Below are positions 27,814 through 42,832 of a stretch of DNA of 64,000 bases, piece by piece (position 1 is the stretch's first letter; each line of letters starts with the position of its first letter). This DNA comes from Leptospira kmetyi serovar Malaysia str. Bejo-Iso9 (GTDB taxonomy: Bacteria; Spirochaetota; Leptospiria; Leptospirales; Leptospiraceae). The stretch spans positions 496,001 to 560,000 of the forward strand of contig NZ_AHMP02000003.1 of assembly GCF_000243735.2 (NCBI RefSeq), in the 5' to 3' direction. The translations under genes were made by a program, and so were the position numbers. The notes beneath the pieces were generated by a model that worked only from the letters and a program-made list of their open reading frames with translations, did not search any database and was not told the origin of the DNA.

Positions 27814-28575
27814 CTATTTTTTAGTCGGCGCGGGTTCCGGGGCGATCTTCGTGTCGACTTTCGTCGCCGCCGGTTTTGTTTCCGTTTTTTCCGGCTCCGG
27901 TTTCGAACAGTAGTTCAACACGATCATGATCGGAAACGGTCCGTCCGTGCAGAAGTTTAGGATTCCTACCTGAAGATTTCCGTCGTCGCCGATATTGATG
28001 GCCCCGATGCTCAAACCCTTTCCGGAATTGATCGCGCCGATGTTGATCCCGTAACCGTAATTAAAACCGCCGATATTGATTCCTAAACTTTCGTTGTTGA
28101 TCAATCCGATGGTGGCGCCGCTACTTCCTCGGTTGTAGACTCCGCCGGTCACGTAATAACCTCCGTTGACTCCCCGGTTGTAAAATCCGATCTGAGCTCC
28201 GGCTCCGCCTTCTTCCACATTGTTCGCGATTCCGACTTGGATCGAAAGTCCTCCCTTTTTAGCGGAGTTATAAAGGAGACCGACCTGCGCGCCATAGGCT
28301 TTTCCTTCGGAGATATTGGCTCCTCCGACTTGAAGACCGATCAATCTTTCGCTGATCGTATTGACCGTGCCTACGTTGACCCCGTATAACTTTTTCACAT
28401 CTCCGTGAAGAAGATTTACGTGAATGACTTCGGTTTCCGTTTTAACGGGAACTCGAACAAAGGAATGTTCGCTCGCAAATCCGGTCACACCGCAGGAAAA
28501 AAGAGAAAGGGAGAATCCGAGAATCGCGGAACGTTTACAATAAGTTTGGAATATTCTAAAATAATTGTGTTTCAT
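27814..28575 (-). CDS. Repeat-rich putative lipoprotein (GxxxGxxN repeats), copy 3 of operon
   Basis: A 253-residue exported protein with signal ending LSLFSC (Cys28), a plausible lipobox. The body is a run of about ten glycine/asparagine repeats of the form G-x-x-[IV]-G-x-x-N: YGVNVGTVN, IGLQVGGAN, YGAQVGLLYN, SIQVGIANN, AQIGFYN, ATIGLINN, INIGGFN, INIGAIN, LSIGAIN, LQVGILN. This pattern fits a small beta-solenoid. It closes with the conserved DGPFPIMIVLNYC, then a Pro/Lys/Thr-rich tail (TKPAATKVDTKIAPEPAPTKK). Two bases separate it from copy 2. Family not recognised. Confidence 0.78.
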   Translation of the reverse strand: MKHNYFRIFQTYCKRSAILGFSLSLFSCGVTGFASEHSFVRVPVKTETEVIHVNLLHGDVKKLYGVNVGTVNTISERLIGLQVGGANISEGKAYGAQVGLLYNSAKKGGLSIQVGIANNVEEGGAGAQIGFYNRGVNGGYYVTGGVYNRGSSGATIGLINNESLGINIGGFNYGYGINIGAINSGKGLSIGAINIGDDGNLQVGILNFCTDGPFPIMIVLNYCSKPEPEKTETKPAATKVDTKIAPEPAPTKK

Positions 28576-28577
28576 GG

Positions 28578-29285
28578 TTATTTACAATAGTTGAATCCGA
28601 TCATCACCGGAAAGGTTCCTTTTCCGCAAAAGTTGAGAAGTCCGAATTGCATCGTCGGCTCGTCGGTTTCGTTTTCACCCGAAGCGTTTACGACTCCGAT
28701 ATGAACCCCGGTTCCTCCGTTTAGAATTCCGATATTGATTCCGGAACCTCGAATGTTCAGAGCGCCGAAGTTAAAACCGCCCGCGTCCTCGTTTAAAATT
28801 CCTACGTTAACTCCCTTGGAATCGAAATTTATGGCGCCGATCATCAAACCTTTGGTAAAAAAGTTTCCGGCTCCGATCGTTACGTCGAAACCTTCTCTTT
28901 GTTCGCCGATGTTGACGATCCCGGCCTGCAAACCCTTCGAATCCCCCTTCACATAATTTACGATTCCCGCTTGGATTCCGGCGCCTTTGTTTTTCGCCGC
29001 GTTTACGATTGCGATCTGAGCCCCGTATGTTTTTTGATCGGAGAAGTTTACGATTCCGACTTGGCCGCCGATCATACTTTCTTCCACGATGTTCACGATT
29101 CCAATATTGGCTCCGGCCAGGTTTTTGAGTTCTCCATAAAGAAGATTGAATCGTAAAACCTCGGTTTCCGTTTTGGGAGGAATCCTGGTCGTGATTCGAG
29201 GTGTGACCGCAAAACCGCAGTTAGACGCAAAGATCCACGCGGAAAGAAACAATACGTAGGGAATGGATTTGATTTTGATTTTCAT
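28578..29285 (-). CDS. Repeat-rich putative lipoprotein (GxxxGxxN repeats), copy 2 of operon
   Basis: A 235-residue paralogue of its neighbours. Signal ending IFASNC (Cys23), then PKTETEVLRFNLLYGELKNLAGANIGIVN and further repeats: IGGQVGIVN, YGAQIAIVN, AGIQAGIVN, KGLQAGIVN, LMIGAIN, VNVGILN, FNFGALN, INIGILN, VHIGVVN, MQFGLLN. It ends CGKGTFPVMIGFNYCK, matching the C-termini of the other two. A conserved N-terminal TEV-x3-NLLYG box and C-terminal Cys pair mark the family. Probably co-transcribed with the genes on both sides. Confidence 0.78.
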   Translation of the reverse strand: MKIKIKSIPYVLFLSAWIFASNCGFAVTPRITTRIPPKTETEVLRFNLLYGELKNLAGANIGIVNIVEESMIGGQVGIVNFSDQKTYGAQIAIVNAAKNKGAGIQAGIVNYVKGDSKGLQAGIVNIGEQREGFDVTIGAGNFFTKGLMIGAINFDSKGVNVGILNEDAGGFNFGALNIRGSGINIGILNGGTGVHIGVVNASGENETDEPTMQFGLLNFCGKGTFPVMIGFNYCK

Positions 29286-29413
29286 GATTTGAGCCGAAAC
29301 GTGAGAGGTATTGGACCGTCGGAAAATCCGTTGTCAATATTATTTCGAACGAAAAGCGGATTCCGATTTCGGAAAAATACGCTTTGTCGCGGATTGGATT
29401 GGAAAGAATTTAT

Positions 29414-30100
29414 TTAGAGTTCGGATCGGATATTTTGGCTCTTGTCAAATTTTTTGTTCGGACTCGAAGAGCAGTAGTTTACGAGGATCATCACGGGAAA
29501 TAGGCCTTCTTTGCAGAAGTTTAGAATTCCGATTTGAAAATTTTCCTTCTCGCCGATATTTACAATGCCGATCGAAACACCGGAATCCTCTCCGTTCCAA
29601 TTGATCAAACCTGCGTTCCATCCGTATCCATAGTTGAAAAGTCCTAAATTCAATCTACCACTCGCAAGATTGACGAGCCCGACTGAAAAACCTGCGTCAC
29701 CTTTGATTCTTCTTTCGATACTCTCCGGAGTATCTCTCGGTTGTCGCCTTCCCGATTCCAAAAAGAAGTTCAGGTTGAAAATTCCGATTTTCAAAAGGGC
29801 AAAGGAGGGCCTTGAATTATTGATCGCACCAATTTGAATCCCGGTCGCGTTTTCCGCTCCGTTTACGATTCCGATCTGCAACCCGATTAGATCGTTTTGA
29901 ACGGAATTCGCAATTCCAAGATTTAAGCCGTAAATATTCTTCGATTCTCCGTAGATCAGATTCAATCGAAGAACTTCGGTATTTGTATCGGACGGAAGTT
30001 TCGCAGTTGTTTTGGTGGTTAGGGCCACTCCGCAACAAAGGATCGCTGAATGTACGAAAATTATAAAACCGTAAAGTATGAATTTTTGAGTTAACTTCAT
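29414..30100 (-). CDS. Repeat-rich putative lipoprotein (GxxxGxxN repeats), copy 1 of operon
   Basis: A 228-residue first gene of the triplet. Signal MKLTQKFILYGFIIFVHSAILCC with a possible lipobox at AILCC. The body starts NTEVLRLNLIYGESKNIYGLNLGIAN and continues IGLQIGIVN, TGIQIGAIN, LLKIGIFN, FSVGLVN, LNLGLFN, WNAGLIN, VSIGIVN, FQIGILN. It has an insertion of about 25 charged residues in the middle (LESGRRQPRDTPESIERRIKGDA) not present in the others. The end is CKEGLFPVMILVNYC. GAGGAAA precedes the ATG. 128 bases separate it from the next copy. Confidence 0.78.
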   Translation of the reverse strand: MKLTQKFILYGFIIFVHSAILCCGVALTTKTTAKLPSDTNTEVLRLNLIYGESKNIYGLNLGIANSVQNDLIGLQIGIVNGAENATGIQIGAINNSRPSFALLKIGIFNLNFFLESGRRQPRDTPESIERRIKGDAGFSVGLVNLASGRLNLGLFNYGYGWNAGLINWNGEDSGVSIGIVNIGEKENFQIGILNFCKEGLFPVMILVNYCSSSPNKKFDKSQNIRSEL

Positions 30101-30214
30101 TCATTTCCTCGAAAAGTTTCGAAGACTTTTAGGGGGAGAATTTGCATCGAAGTTTGACGTTACGCGAAAGTCGCGAGAATAATTTTCAATCTTGTTGAGC
30201 CGCTCGTGATCGGT

Positions 30215-31319
30215 TTATAGATCGTCCGTTAAGGCGCGCAACACTTTTTGGATATGAACACAGAGTTCTTCCACGTCTTCCTCGGTCGTGAACCGGCCCG
30301 TGGAAATTCGAATCGCTCGTAAGGCTTCTTCTTCGCTATAACCCATCGACAAAAGAGAAGGCGCGGGTTCTCTGGATCTGGATTTGCAAGAAGAACCCGT
30401 GGAAACAACAAAGCCCGATTCTTCCATTCCCATCATAAAGAAGTCCACGTCGTCCGTGGGGAGAATACAAAACGAAGTGCTCGAGATTCTGTTCGATTCC
30501 TTTCCGATCAGTTTGCAACCGCATTCTTCCAAAACGGATTCGATCCTTGTTTGGTAGTTTTTTAACATTTCGGAGATTCGATTTTGTTCGGGAATTCTTC
30601 GTTTTAGAACTTCAGAAAGCGCTAATATAGAAGGAGAGTTTTCGGTTCCGGCCCTGTGATTGTTTTCCTGATTCCCACCGTGAAAGATCGCGAACTCCTT
30701 TTCGGAAACCAAATCGGAGCGAACCCAGGTTCCGGACGCGCCCATACCCGCTCCGATCTTATGACCGGAAAACGTGAATCCGTCCAAAAGTTCGAAAGGG
30801 ATTTCGAGTTTTCCGAAGGATTGCATCAGATCCGAAAAGAGCGGAGCCGAATACTTTAGAGAAATTGCATGTATTTTTTCCAGAGGTTGGATCACGCCGG
30901 ATTCGTTGGCGACGTGCAGAACGAAAACGGGCGCGGAATTCTCCCGCAACAATTCTTCCAGATGATTTAAGTCGACTTCTCCGTTTGCAAGAGAACGAAT
31001 CTTTCTAAACTCGAATCCGGCAAATTCAAGCGCGGAATACAGGGAAGAATGTTCCAAAGAGGATACGATCGCGGAACCTCCGAATTTTCCTCGGATTGCG
31101 TGTGCGAGAAGATGATTCGCCTCGGTTCCCGTGGAGGAAAAAACGAATTCTTTGGCGGGTTTTCCCGTATAAACTTCCAGAGTTTTGCGAGCCTCTTCGA
31201 TCTTGCCCTGTCTTCCCAAAGAAAAACGGGTGGCGCCGGACGGGTTGTAAAAATCGGATAAGTAATCTTTTTGGATTTCCACGAGCACATCTTCAAAAGG
31301 AGGATGTGTCGCGTTGTAA

Positions 31320-31345
<26 letters not shown>
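30215..31345 (-). CDS. Cysteine desulfurase-family protein (NifS/IscS-like)
   Basis: A PLP enzyme of aminotransferase class V, 376 residues. Family motifs are YFDYNATHPPF, FSSTGTEANHLLAHAI, LEHSSLYSAL, FSGHKIGAGMGASG (PLP-binding Lys), GGNQENNHRAGTENS and, near the C-terminus, VVSTGSSCKSRSREPAPSLLSMG with the active Cys in the persulfide loop. The role is to release sulfur from cysteine for Fe-S or thiolated molecules. No isc or suf gene is next to it. The start at 31345 overlaps the upstream gene's 3' end by 26 bases; a longer frame to 31390 lacks the family N-terminus. Confidence 0.87.
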
Positions 31346-32609
<1,264 letters not shown>

Positions 32610-32707
32610 AGTTTCAGACGCTCCGGCATTGGAAAATTGATTCGACTCCTGGATGGATCGGTCGCAAAATGAAATTCCGGACCTATTGACGGGATGGTTC
32701 CTGATGT

Positions 32708-32740
<33 letters not shown>

Positions 32741-32743
32741 TGA

Positions 32744-34774
<2,031 letters not shown>

Positions 34775-34780
34775 TCGTTT

Positions 34781-35569
<789 letters not shown>

Positions 35570-35688
35570 AAAAGAAAGATCGAGGTTTACAACATTCTTT
35601 CCCGATTCATTTTGGAAGAATCAAACGAACGTTTCGGCGGATGATCCGAAACAAAAACGCATTCAAATTTTATAAACTAGGAGAGACG

Positions 35689-36456
35689 ATGCTTTCTGAA
35701 GTAAGAAACAATCATATTTTGGAACTTTATATCGAGACCAACGAGGTGAACTCGTTGAACGGCGATTTTTTTAAAACGATTTCCGCGAAACTGGATTCTA
35801 TTTCCAAGGACTCGACGATCAAGGCGGTGATCCTCACTTCCAAAAACGAAAAGTTTTTTTCCAACGGATTCAATCCCGAGATTTTTGTCGGCAAAACTCT
35901 TGCGGAAATTCAGGACGTTCTTCGTCTCGCGTTGGATACCGCTTCCAAACTTTTATTTTTAGAGAGACCTTTGATCTGTGCGATGAACGGACATTCGATG
36001 GGACTCGGCGCGGTGTATGCGATCTTTTGCGATTATAGAATTATGGTCGAAAAAAAGGGAAGACTCGGTTTTCCCGAATCCCAAATCGGAATCAACTTTC
36101 CTTCCGTTGCCGGTTTTATGTTGAAGGAAACCGTAGGAATCACCAAGGCGCGCGATCTTTTGTATTCCGGAAAAGGACTCAAAGCGGAAGAAGCCTACGA
36201 GATCGGTTTGATCGACGAGGTCGCATCCTCTTCCGAAGACCTTCTCGTTCGCGCGCGCAAATACTGCGAACAATTCAAGGACATGGCGATCGGTTCCGTT
36301 ACGGGAATCAAGGTTTCTCTCAGAGATCCGGTTCGTATGTTCGCGGAACACAACGCGGAAAGGGACGTTAAACTTCTATCCGAAGCGGTTTTTTCCGCAA
36401 ACGGTCAGGAAGGAATGAAGTCCATCCTCGAAAGAAGAAGGCCAGTATTTCAGTAA
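35689..36456 (+). CDS. Enoyl-CoA hydratase/isomerase family protein
   Basis: A crotonase-fold protein of 255 residues. The oxyanion and CoA-binding parts are FFSNGFNPEIF (in place of the usual xxGxD) and CAMNGHSMGLGAVYAIFCDYRIMVEKKGRLGFPESQIGINFPSVAGFMLKETVG. One of the two catalytic Glu equivalents of true hydratases is not obvious (LGFPESQIG carries one), so isomerase or another crotonase activity is possible. TAGGAGAG supports ATG 35689; the frame to 35641 is rejected. It fits a fatty-acid-using organism. A strong terminator follows. Confidence 0.88.
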   Translation: MLSEVRNNHILELYIETNEVNSLNGDFFKTISAKLDSISKDSTIKAVILTSKNEKFFSNGFNPEIFVGKTLAEIQDVLRLALDTASKLLFLERPLICAMNGHSMGLGAVYAIFCDYRIMVEKKGRLGFPESQIGINFPSVAGFMLKETVGITKARDLLYSGKGLKAEEAYEIGLIDEVASSSEDLLVRARKYCEQFKDMAIGSVTGIKVSLRDPVRMFAEHNAERDVKLLSEAVFSANGQEGMKSILERRRPVFQ

Positions 36457-36484
36457 ATTCTAAATTAGTTTTTCTGAATGTATT

Positions 36485-36514
36485 AAAAAGGCCGAATGAG
36501 AATTCGGCCTTTTT
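36485..36514. terminator. Bidirectional terminator
   Basis: AAAAAGGCCGAAT (36485-36497) pairs perfectly with ATTCGGCCTTTTT (36502-36514) with a GAGA loop: 13 base pairs with A and T tails, serving the crotonase gene (plus) and the alkyl-DHAP synthase gene (minus). Confidence 0.95.
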
Positions 36515-36551
36515 CGTTTTTAGAGGTTGTAAAGTTCGGAATCGTCAGTTC

Positions 36552-38243
<1,692 letters not shown>

Positions 38244-38343
38244 GGTTCTAAAATCTCCGAATTGAATGATGAATGTAAAACTGTCCGAAGCACAAGAATC
38301 GGAACTCGATCGGATTTCGCAACAGAATTCCGAATCGATCCGA

Positions 38344-40317
38344 TCAGGATGCGATCAACTTTCTGAGTTCTCGAACTCTTTCGTTTTGCGGTTCGAGTTC
38401 AAACGCCCGATCGATCAGAAACTTTGCGCGAGCCTTGTTCCCCTGAAGACGATATACGTCCGCGAGATGAATTAAATTTTTGACATGATTCGGAAAACGA
38501 AGTCTGAATCTTTCCCCGAATTCCTCCGCCTTTTTCAAAAGTTCCGAATTCTTATTTTTGGAATATTCTCTTTTGGTGAGAAGGGAAGAATACAAAAGAA
38601 GTTCGTGATCCGCCGGATCCAATTGCAGAGCGCGGTTCGCGCTTACGAGCGCCTGTGTGAGATCCCCTAACTTTTCGTAAATCCTCGCGAGCAGTCTTAG
38701 TTCTTCGGGAGAATGGGGAACGTTCGAAGAGGAGGATTCTTCAAAAATTTGAAGGGCGCCTTCAAAGTCCTTGGAAAGAACCGCTTTTTTCGCTTTGGAA
38801 TATCGCTCCGAGTGGATCGGTTTGGCGGTCGATCCGGCGTACTCGATGGATAAAAGACTGTAATCGTCCGAAAAATTTCCGAAGGATAAAAGAAGATTTT
38901 CGATCTCGGACAATTCTCCCTTGGCTTCTTCGACTCTGCGTAAGAATTCGGTTTCGTCTTCGTTGATCTTTCTTTTTCCGTCCGAGCTTTCGTCCAAGAT
39001 CAGATCGTCCTTACCGTCCGAACCGCAGAAGATCCGATCTCCCGGTTTCATCTGAAACAATCGAACGTAAACTTGCGCGTTGATTCCTCCCACGCCGAGT
39101 TTGTAAAAATGCGTTTCGGGGTCGATAAACGAAGCCTTACCGTCCCGATACAAAATCAACCACGGATGTTCAATATTCAAATAGTATAATGTTCCCGTTT
39201 CTTCTTCCACGAGGCCCAACACAGCGGAGACGAGCATACTTCCGTCGAAGGTTTCGAAAACTTTTTGAAGATCGGTGAAACAATCCTTCAACCATCGTTC
39301 GGGGGAACGGTTCGCCGAATCCGGATCCATCTTGGAACGGATGATCACAGAGTTGTAAACCGCGCCGAGAACGAGCGCTCCTCCCGCTCCTTGGATGGAT
39401 TTTCCCATCGCGTCTCCGTTGATAAACGCCTTGAATTTTTTTCCCTGAAGAATGAGATCGTACGCGCTGAGATAATCGCCTCCCAACTCGTATTCCTTTT
39501 CGCGAAACATAAATTTCTTATATTGATTCAATGCGAAATCGATCTTAACCTGATCCCCTTCCGTTTTTTTCGCGATCAAAGGATCGAGTAAAAGGGAGGT
39601 GAGAAAGTAGTCCCCGTCCTGTTTTTCCTTTAGGTTTTGGATTTGTTCCATGTTCTCCGAAATCTCTCGGTTCTTTTCCAAAATCTTAAAGTGTCCGATG
39701 AAGTTGGAAAAACGATATCGTTCCACGATAAAACCGCTGAAGAACGCGAGCAGATAACTGATCGCCAAATTCTGCATGGAATACGAGGCTTGGTTGGTTC
39801 CGAGATTGGGATGATAGATCGCGACCGAAACGAGGAACGTGAATATCGAAAGCACATACAACGAAAAAAGAATTTTTCTCGGAAACGGCATGAACACCGC
39901 GGACATGACGACGATCTGAAGACCGGAAACATAGTTGGGATCGTCCGCGATTCTTCCCGTAAAAAAAGCGGTCGCGCTCAGAATATAAATGAAAAGAACA
40001 TAGGCCCACTCGAGTCCTTTGCCGCGAATTTTCGTTCCGATAAAACGATCAACGACTAACGCGACCACAAAGAACGCGCTGAGTAAACTCAAACCGATTC
40101 TGAAATAAAAAAGTTCCGGAAATTCGGGATGAAGCTTTCGATCGGTGTCTAACGCGAATCCGAGCCAGACGAAAATCCCGATGATGGAACCGGGATAATG
40201 AAGAGTTCTCGCTTGTCTGTGAAGTTCGTCGAAGTATTCTTTCTCGTGGCGGATTCGATCTTCATTGATGTCAAATATAAGGCGGAGGTATCTTCGGACC
40301 GGATGCAAAGGATTCAT
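38344..40317 (-). CDS. Membrane SpoIIE-type protein phosphatase with TPR tail
   Basis: A 657-residue multi-domain signalling protein. About six transmembrane helices (45-215) form an N-terminal sensor-like unit. A short coiled coil (LEKNREISENMEQIQNLKEKQDGDY) leads to a SpoIIE/PP2C-like serine phosphatase: LGGDYLSAYDLILQGKKFKAFINGDAMGKSIQGAGGALVLGAV (metal-binding Asp), LNIEHPWLILYRDGKASFI, GDRIFCGSDGKDDLI and FSDDYSLLSIEYAG. The C-terminus (510-657) is three or four TPRs ending FELEPQNERVRELRKLIAS. Such enzymes dephosphorylate anti-anti-sigma or STAS proteins; no partner is adjacent. No gene overlaps its 5' side. Confidence 0.9.
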   Translation of the reverse strand: MNPLHPVRRYLRLIFDINEDRIRHEKEYFDELHRQARTLHYPGSIIGIFVWLGFALDTDRKLHPEFPELFYFRIGLSLLSAFFVVALVVDRFIGTKIRGKGLEWAYVLFIYILSATAFFTGRIADDPNYVSGLQIVVMSAVFMPFPRKILFSLYVLSIFTFLVSVAIYHPNLGTNQASYSMQNLAISYLLAFFSGFIVERYRFSNFIGHFKILEKNREISENMEQIQNLKEKQDGDYFLTSLLLDPLIAKKTEGDQVKIDFALNQYKKFMFREKEYELGGDYLSAYDLILQGKKFKAFINGDAMGKSIQGAGGALVLGAVYNSVIIRSKMDPDSANRSPERWLKDCFTDLQKVFETFDGSMLVSAVLGLVEEETGTLYYLNIEHPWLILYRDGKASFIDPETHFYKLGVGGINAQVYVRLFQMKPGDRIFCGSDGKDDLILDESSDGKRKINEDETEFLRRVEEAKGELSEIENLLLSFGNFSDDYSLLSIEYAGSTAKPIHSERYSKAKKAVLSKDFEGALQIFEESSSSNVPHSPEELRLLARIYEKLGDLTQALVSANRALQLDPADHELLLYSSLLTKREYSKNKNSELLKKAEEFGERFRLRFPNHVKNLIHLADVYRLQGNKARAKFLIDRAFELEPQNERVRELRKLIAS

Positions 40318-40462
40318 CGTAGCTAAATCTTTCCAGAATTACTTTTTTTTCAATCGAGTTTTCGTTTTTAAAAAAATACGTATCGATTTATAAAATTATT
40401 GATTTTAATCCACGGATCTAAAAGCGATTGACCCGGGTCTTTTTAATAAAATCAATACCGCT

Positions 40463-42115
40463 ATGGCTCAAAATAAAAAATTGCCTTCTACAAATTCGAA
40501 ATCTTCCAAGAATTCTCCGTCTTCCGTCTACGACCTGTTAGTGATTGGCGGAGGAATTACGGGGGCTCACGTTCTTTGGGATTCCACTCTGAGGGGAATG
40601 AAATCCATTTTATTGGAAAAGAACGACTATGCTTCGGGAACAAGTCAGGCGACATCGAAGATGATCCATGGCGGTTTACGTTATTTGAAAAATTTCGAAT
40701 TGGGACTCGTGAGAGAATCTCTGCGCGAAAGGGCGATTTTGGCCAGAATCACTCCGCACGCTGTTCAAACGATGGGATTTTTGGTCCCGATTTATTCCAA
40801 CGCGGAAAGGCTCATGCTCAAGGTGGGAATGGAGATGTACAACGCTCTTTCCTACGACCGCAACACGAACATCTGCACGGATCGTTTGATTCCGAAATAC
40901 AGCTTTCTTTCCAAGGAACAAACCGTTGTGGAATCTCCCACGATCGAGCGGGATCGACTCAAAGGTTCTTATCTATATTATGATTATCTAAATCTCAATC
41001 CGGAAAGACATACCAGCGAATTCATTTTTTCGGCGCGTGAAAAAGGGGCCGAGGCGAGAAATTATACCGAAGTGATTTCGATCTCCCGTTCGAACGACGG
41101 AATTTATACGGTGATCGCGAAGGAAAAAATTTCGGGAAAGGATCTTTCGTTTCAAACAAAAGCGATCGTAAACGCGGCGGGACCTTGGGCGGACTTCGTG
41201 GAATCCTTGGCCGGAGTTCCGATGGACAAACACTTGGTGCGCTCCAAGGGAATCCACGTGGTTACAAGAAAGATCCACGGAGACAAAACCCTCGTAACGA
41301 AGAAGAAAGACGGCACGCATCTTTTTATCATTCCTTGGAGAAACAAAACCATCATCGGCACGACGGATACGGAATATCCGGACGACCCGGATCGTTTTCG
41401 AGTCACCAAAAAGGATATGGAAGAATTGTTAAGCGAAGTCAATTATTCCTTCGGTTATACGGATCTTACTCTCGACGACGTCGATTTTTATTACGGCGGA
41501 CTCAGACCTCTTGTGGAAGATCCGGGCGAAACAAAGTCCACATACAACGCGTCGAGAAAAACGGAAATCTTCGATCATAAGGATTCCGGGTTTCCCGGAT
41601 TTTTTACGGCGATGGGCGGTAAATATACCACGAGCCGCGCCGTCGGAGAAGAGGTCGTGGATAAAGTGGCCGCTTATCTTCCGGGAAATTTCCGAGCGTG
41701 TGAAACCGCGACGATTCCCGCGGCGACCGGAAATTATTCGGACTTATCGACCCTCACTCGGGATCTTGGAAAAAAATTCTCCAAACTCAACGGAGAATTG
41801 ATCGAAACCGCCGCCTATCGTTACGGCTCTCAAGCGTTTTCCGTTTTGGAAAAAAGTTCTTCCAAAGAAGAATTTGCCGTTCTTCAAAACGGGGAAAAGT
41901 TTTTCGAAAGTGAAATCCGTTTTATCGCGAACCGGGAAGACATTCGTTTTGCTACGGATTTCTTTTTCAGAAGATCGGGTGTGGGAGTTCCGGGTTTACC
42001 GGAGGAAAAAGAAACGAACAAAATCGTTCGTTCCTTGGCAAAACACTTGGGTTGGAACGGTGCCAGAATCGCGAAAGAGATCCGGTCCGTGGAAGATCGA
42101 TATAAGATTTACTAA
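40463..42115 (+). CDS. glpD: Aerobic glycerol-3-phosphate dehydrogenase
   Basis: GlpD oxidises sn-glycerol-3-phosphate to DHAP at the membrane and passes electrons to quinone. 550 residues. The FAD motif is YDLLVIGGGITGAHVLWD, then LEKNDYASGTSQATSKMIHGGLRYL, the substrate-binding region RDRLKGSYLYYDYLNLNPERHT, AIVNAAGPWADF, IIGTTDTEYPDDPDRFRVTKKD, YGGLRPLVEDPG and MGGKYTTSRAVGEEVVD. The N-terminal 25 residues are Ser/Lys-rich and likely unstructured. Glycerol from host lipids would feed it (inference). It faces a tetR gene on the opposite strand. Confidence 0.95.
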   Translation: MAQNKKLPSTNSKSSKNSPSSVYDLLVIGGGITGAHVLWDSTLRGMKSILLEKNDYASGTSQATSKMIHGGLRYLKNFELGLVRESLRERAILARITPHAVQTMGFLVPIYSNAERLMLKVGMEMYNALSYDRNTNICTDRLIPKYSFLSKEQTVVESPTIERDRLKGSYLYYDYLNLNPERHTSEFIFSAREKGAEARNYTEVISISRSNDGIYTVIAKEKISGKDLSFQTKAIVNAAGPWADFVESLAGVPMDKHLVRSKGIHVVTRKIHGDKTLVTKKKDGTHLFIIPWRNKTIIGTTDTEYPDDPDRFRVTKKDMEELLSEVNYSFGYTDLTLDDVDFYYGGLRPLVEDPGETKSTYNASRKTEIFDHKDSGFPGFFTAMGGKYTTSRAVGEEVVDKVAAYLPGNFRACETATIPAATGNYSDLSTLTRDLGKKFSKLNGELIETAAYRYGSQAFSVLEKSSSKEEFAVLQNGEKFFESEIRFIANREDIRFATDFFFRRSGVGVPGLPEEKETNKIVRSLAKHLGWNGARIAKEIRSVEDRYKIY

Positions 42116-42120
42116 GATTC

Positions 42121-42153
42121 TTACGTTTCTAAATTTCTTTTTTTAAAACGTAA
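42121..42153. terminator. Weak hairpin between glpD and tetR
   Basis: TTACGTTT (42121-42128) pairs with AAACGTAA (42146-42153). The loop contains a seven-T run. It overlaps the tetR 3' end and may serve both convergent genes; the low GC content makes it uncertain. Confidence 0.35.
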
Positions 42154-42721
42154 ACGAGTTGGAAAGAAGAATGGACATGAAGTCCTTGATGATCTCGGAA
42201 GTGTCCGAAAGACTGATCGCTTCTCCGTCCACGATTCTTTGAACCACGGTTCCTAAGATCACGCTGATCAGAATTCGGTTCAAAGTAGGATTCGTTACTC
42301 CCAGATGTTTCGTGATGATGTTCACGTATTCCTTCATCGCGTCGGCGATCAGGGATTTTTCCTCTTCGTGATTTTTCAGACGGGAAACGTCGCAGATGAT
42401 GTAGAGAAGATTTTGAAAATAAGATTCTCTCGCTTGGATCATTTGGAAAAGGGACTCGACTCTGGATTCGAGGGTTTGTCCCGGATTTCCTTTCGAATAG
42501 AGTTGTAATTCTTCGATGTCCTTGCTCAGGACGAATTTCACCAATTCCTTAAAGATATCTTCTTTGGTTGCGAAGTAGTGATACAAGGTTCCGGTGGAAA
42601 CGTCGAGTTCCGTCGCGATCTCCCGCATCGAAACCGCGGAATAACCTCTTCTCGCGAGAATATCCACACACTTGGATAGGATTTCGATTTTGTATTTTTC
42701 ATGATTCACTATCTTGGGCAT
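42143..42721 (-). CDS. TetR-family regulator
   Basis: A 192-residue TetR protein starting MPKIVNHEKYKIEILSKCVDILARRGYSAVSMREIATELDVSTGTLYHYFATKEDIFKELVKFV; the recognition helix is VSTGTLYHYF. The C-terminal part (residues 75-185) is helical with no obvious ligand motif. GAGGAAATCCG before ATG 42721 sets the start; the frame to 42790 would read through the inverted repeat at 42767-42816. Likely targets are the DUF962 gene upstream or glpD downstream; neither is proven. Confidence 0.9.
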   Translation of the reverse strand: MPKIVNHEKYKIEILSKCVDILARRGYSAVSMREIATELDVSTGTLYHYFATKEDIFKELVKFVLSKDIEELQLYSKGNPGQTLESRVESLFQMIQARESYFQNLLYIICDVSRLKNHEEEKSLIADAMKEYVNIITKHLGVTNPTLNRILISVILGTVVQRIVDGEAISLSDTSEIIKDFMSILLSNSFTF

Positions 42722-42766
42722 CGGATTTCCTCGGAATTTTTTTCTCGGTAACTCGTAATACGTGAT

Positions 42767-42816
42767 GTAAGAACCGCCTCGGCCGGTCAAGAAGATTGAC
42801 TTTTAGCGGTTCTTAC
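42767..42816. promoter_or_regulatory. Nested inverted repeat upstream of tetR
   Basis: GTAAGAACCGC (42767-42777) is the exact complement of GCGGTTCTTAC (42806-42816), 28 bases apart. Within, GTCAA (42786-42790) pairs with TTGAC (42796-42800). No U-tract follows on the minus strand, so a plain terminator is unlikely; it could be an operator pair for the adjacent TetR, or an RNA hairpin in its leader. Confidence 0.5.
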
Positions 42817-42832
42817 CGGGATCGCAAAACGA

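Noticed and set aside
38266..38475. 69-codon frame, plus strand
   Set aside because: Mostly antisense to the SpoIIE-TPR gene end; no ribosome-binding site of note.
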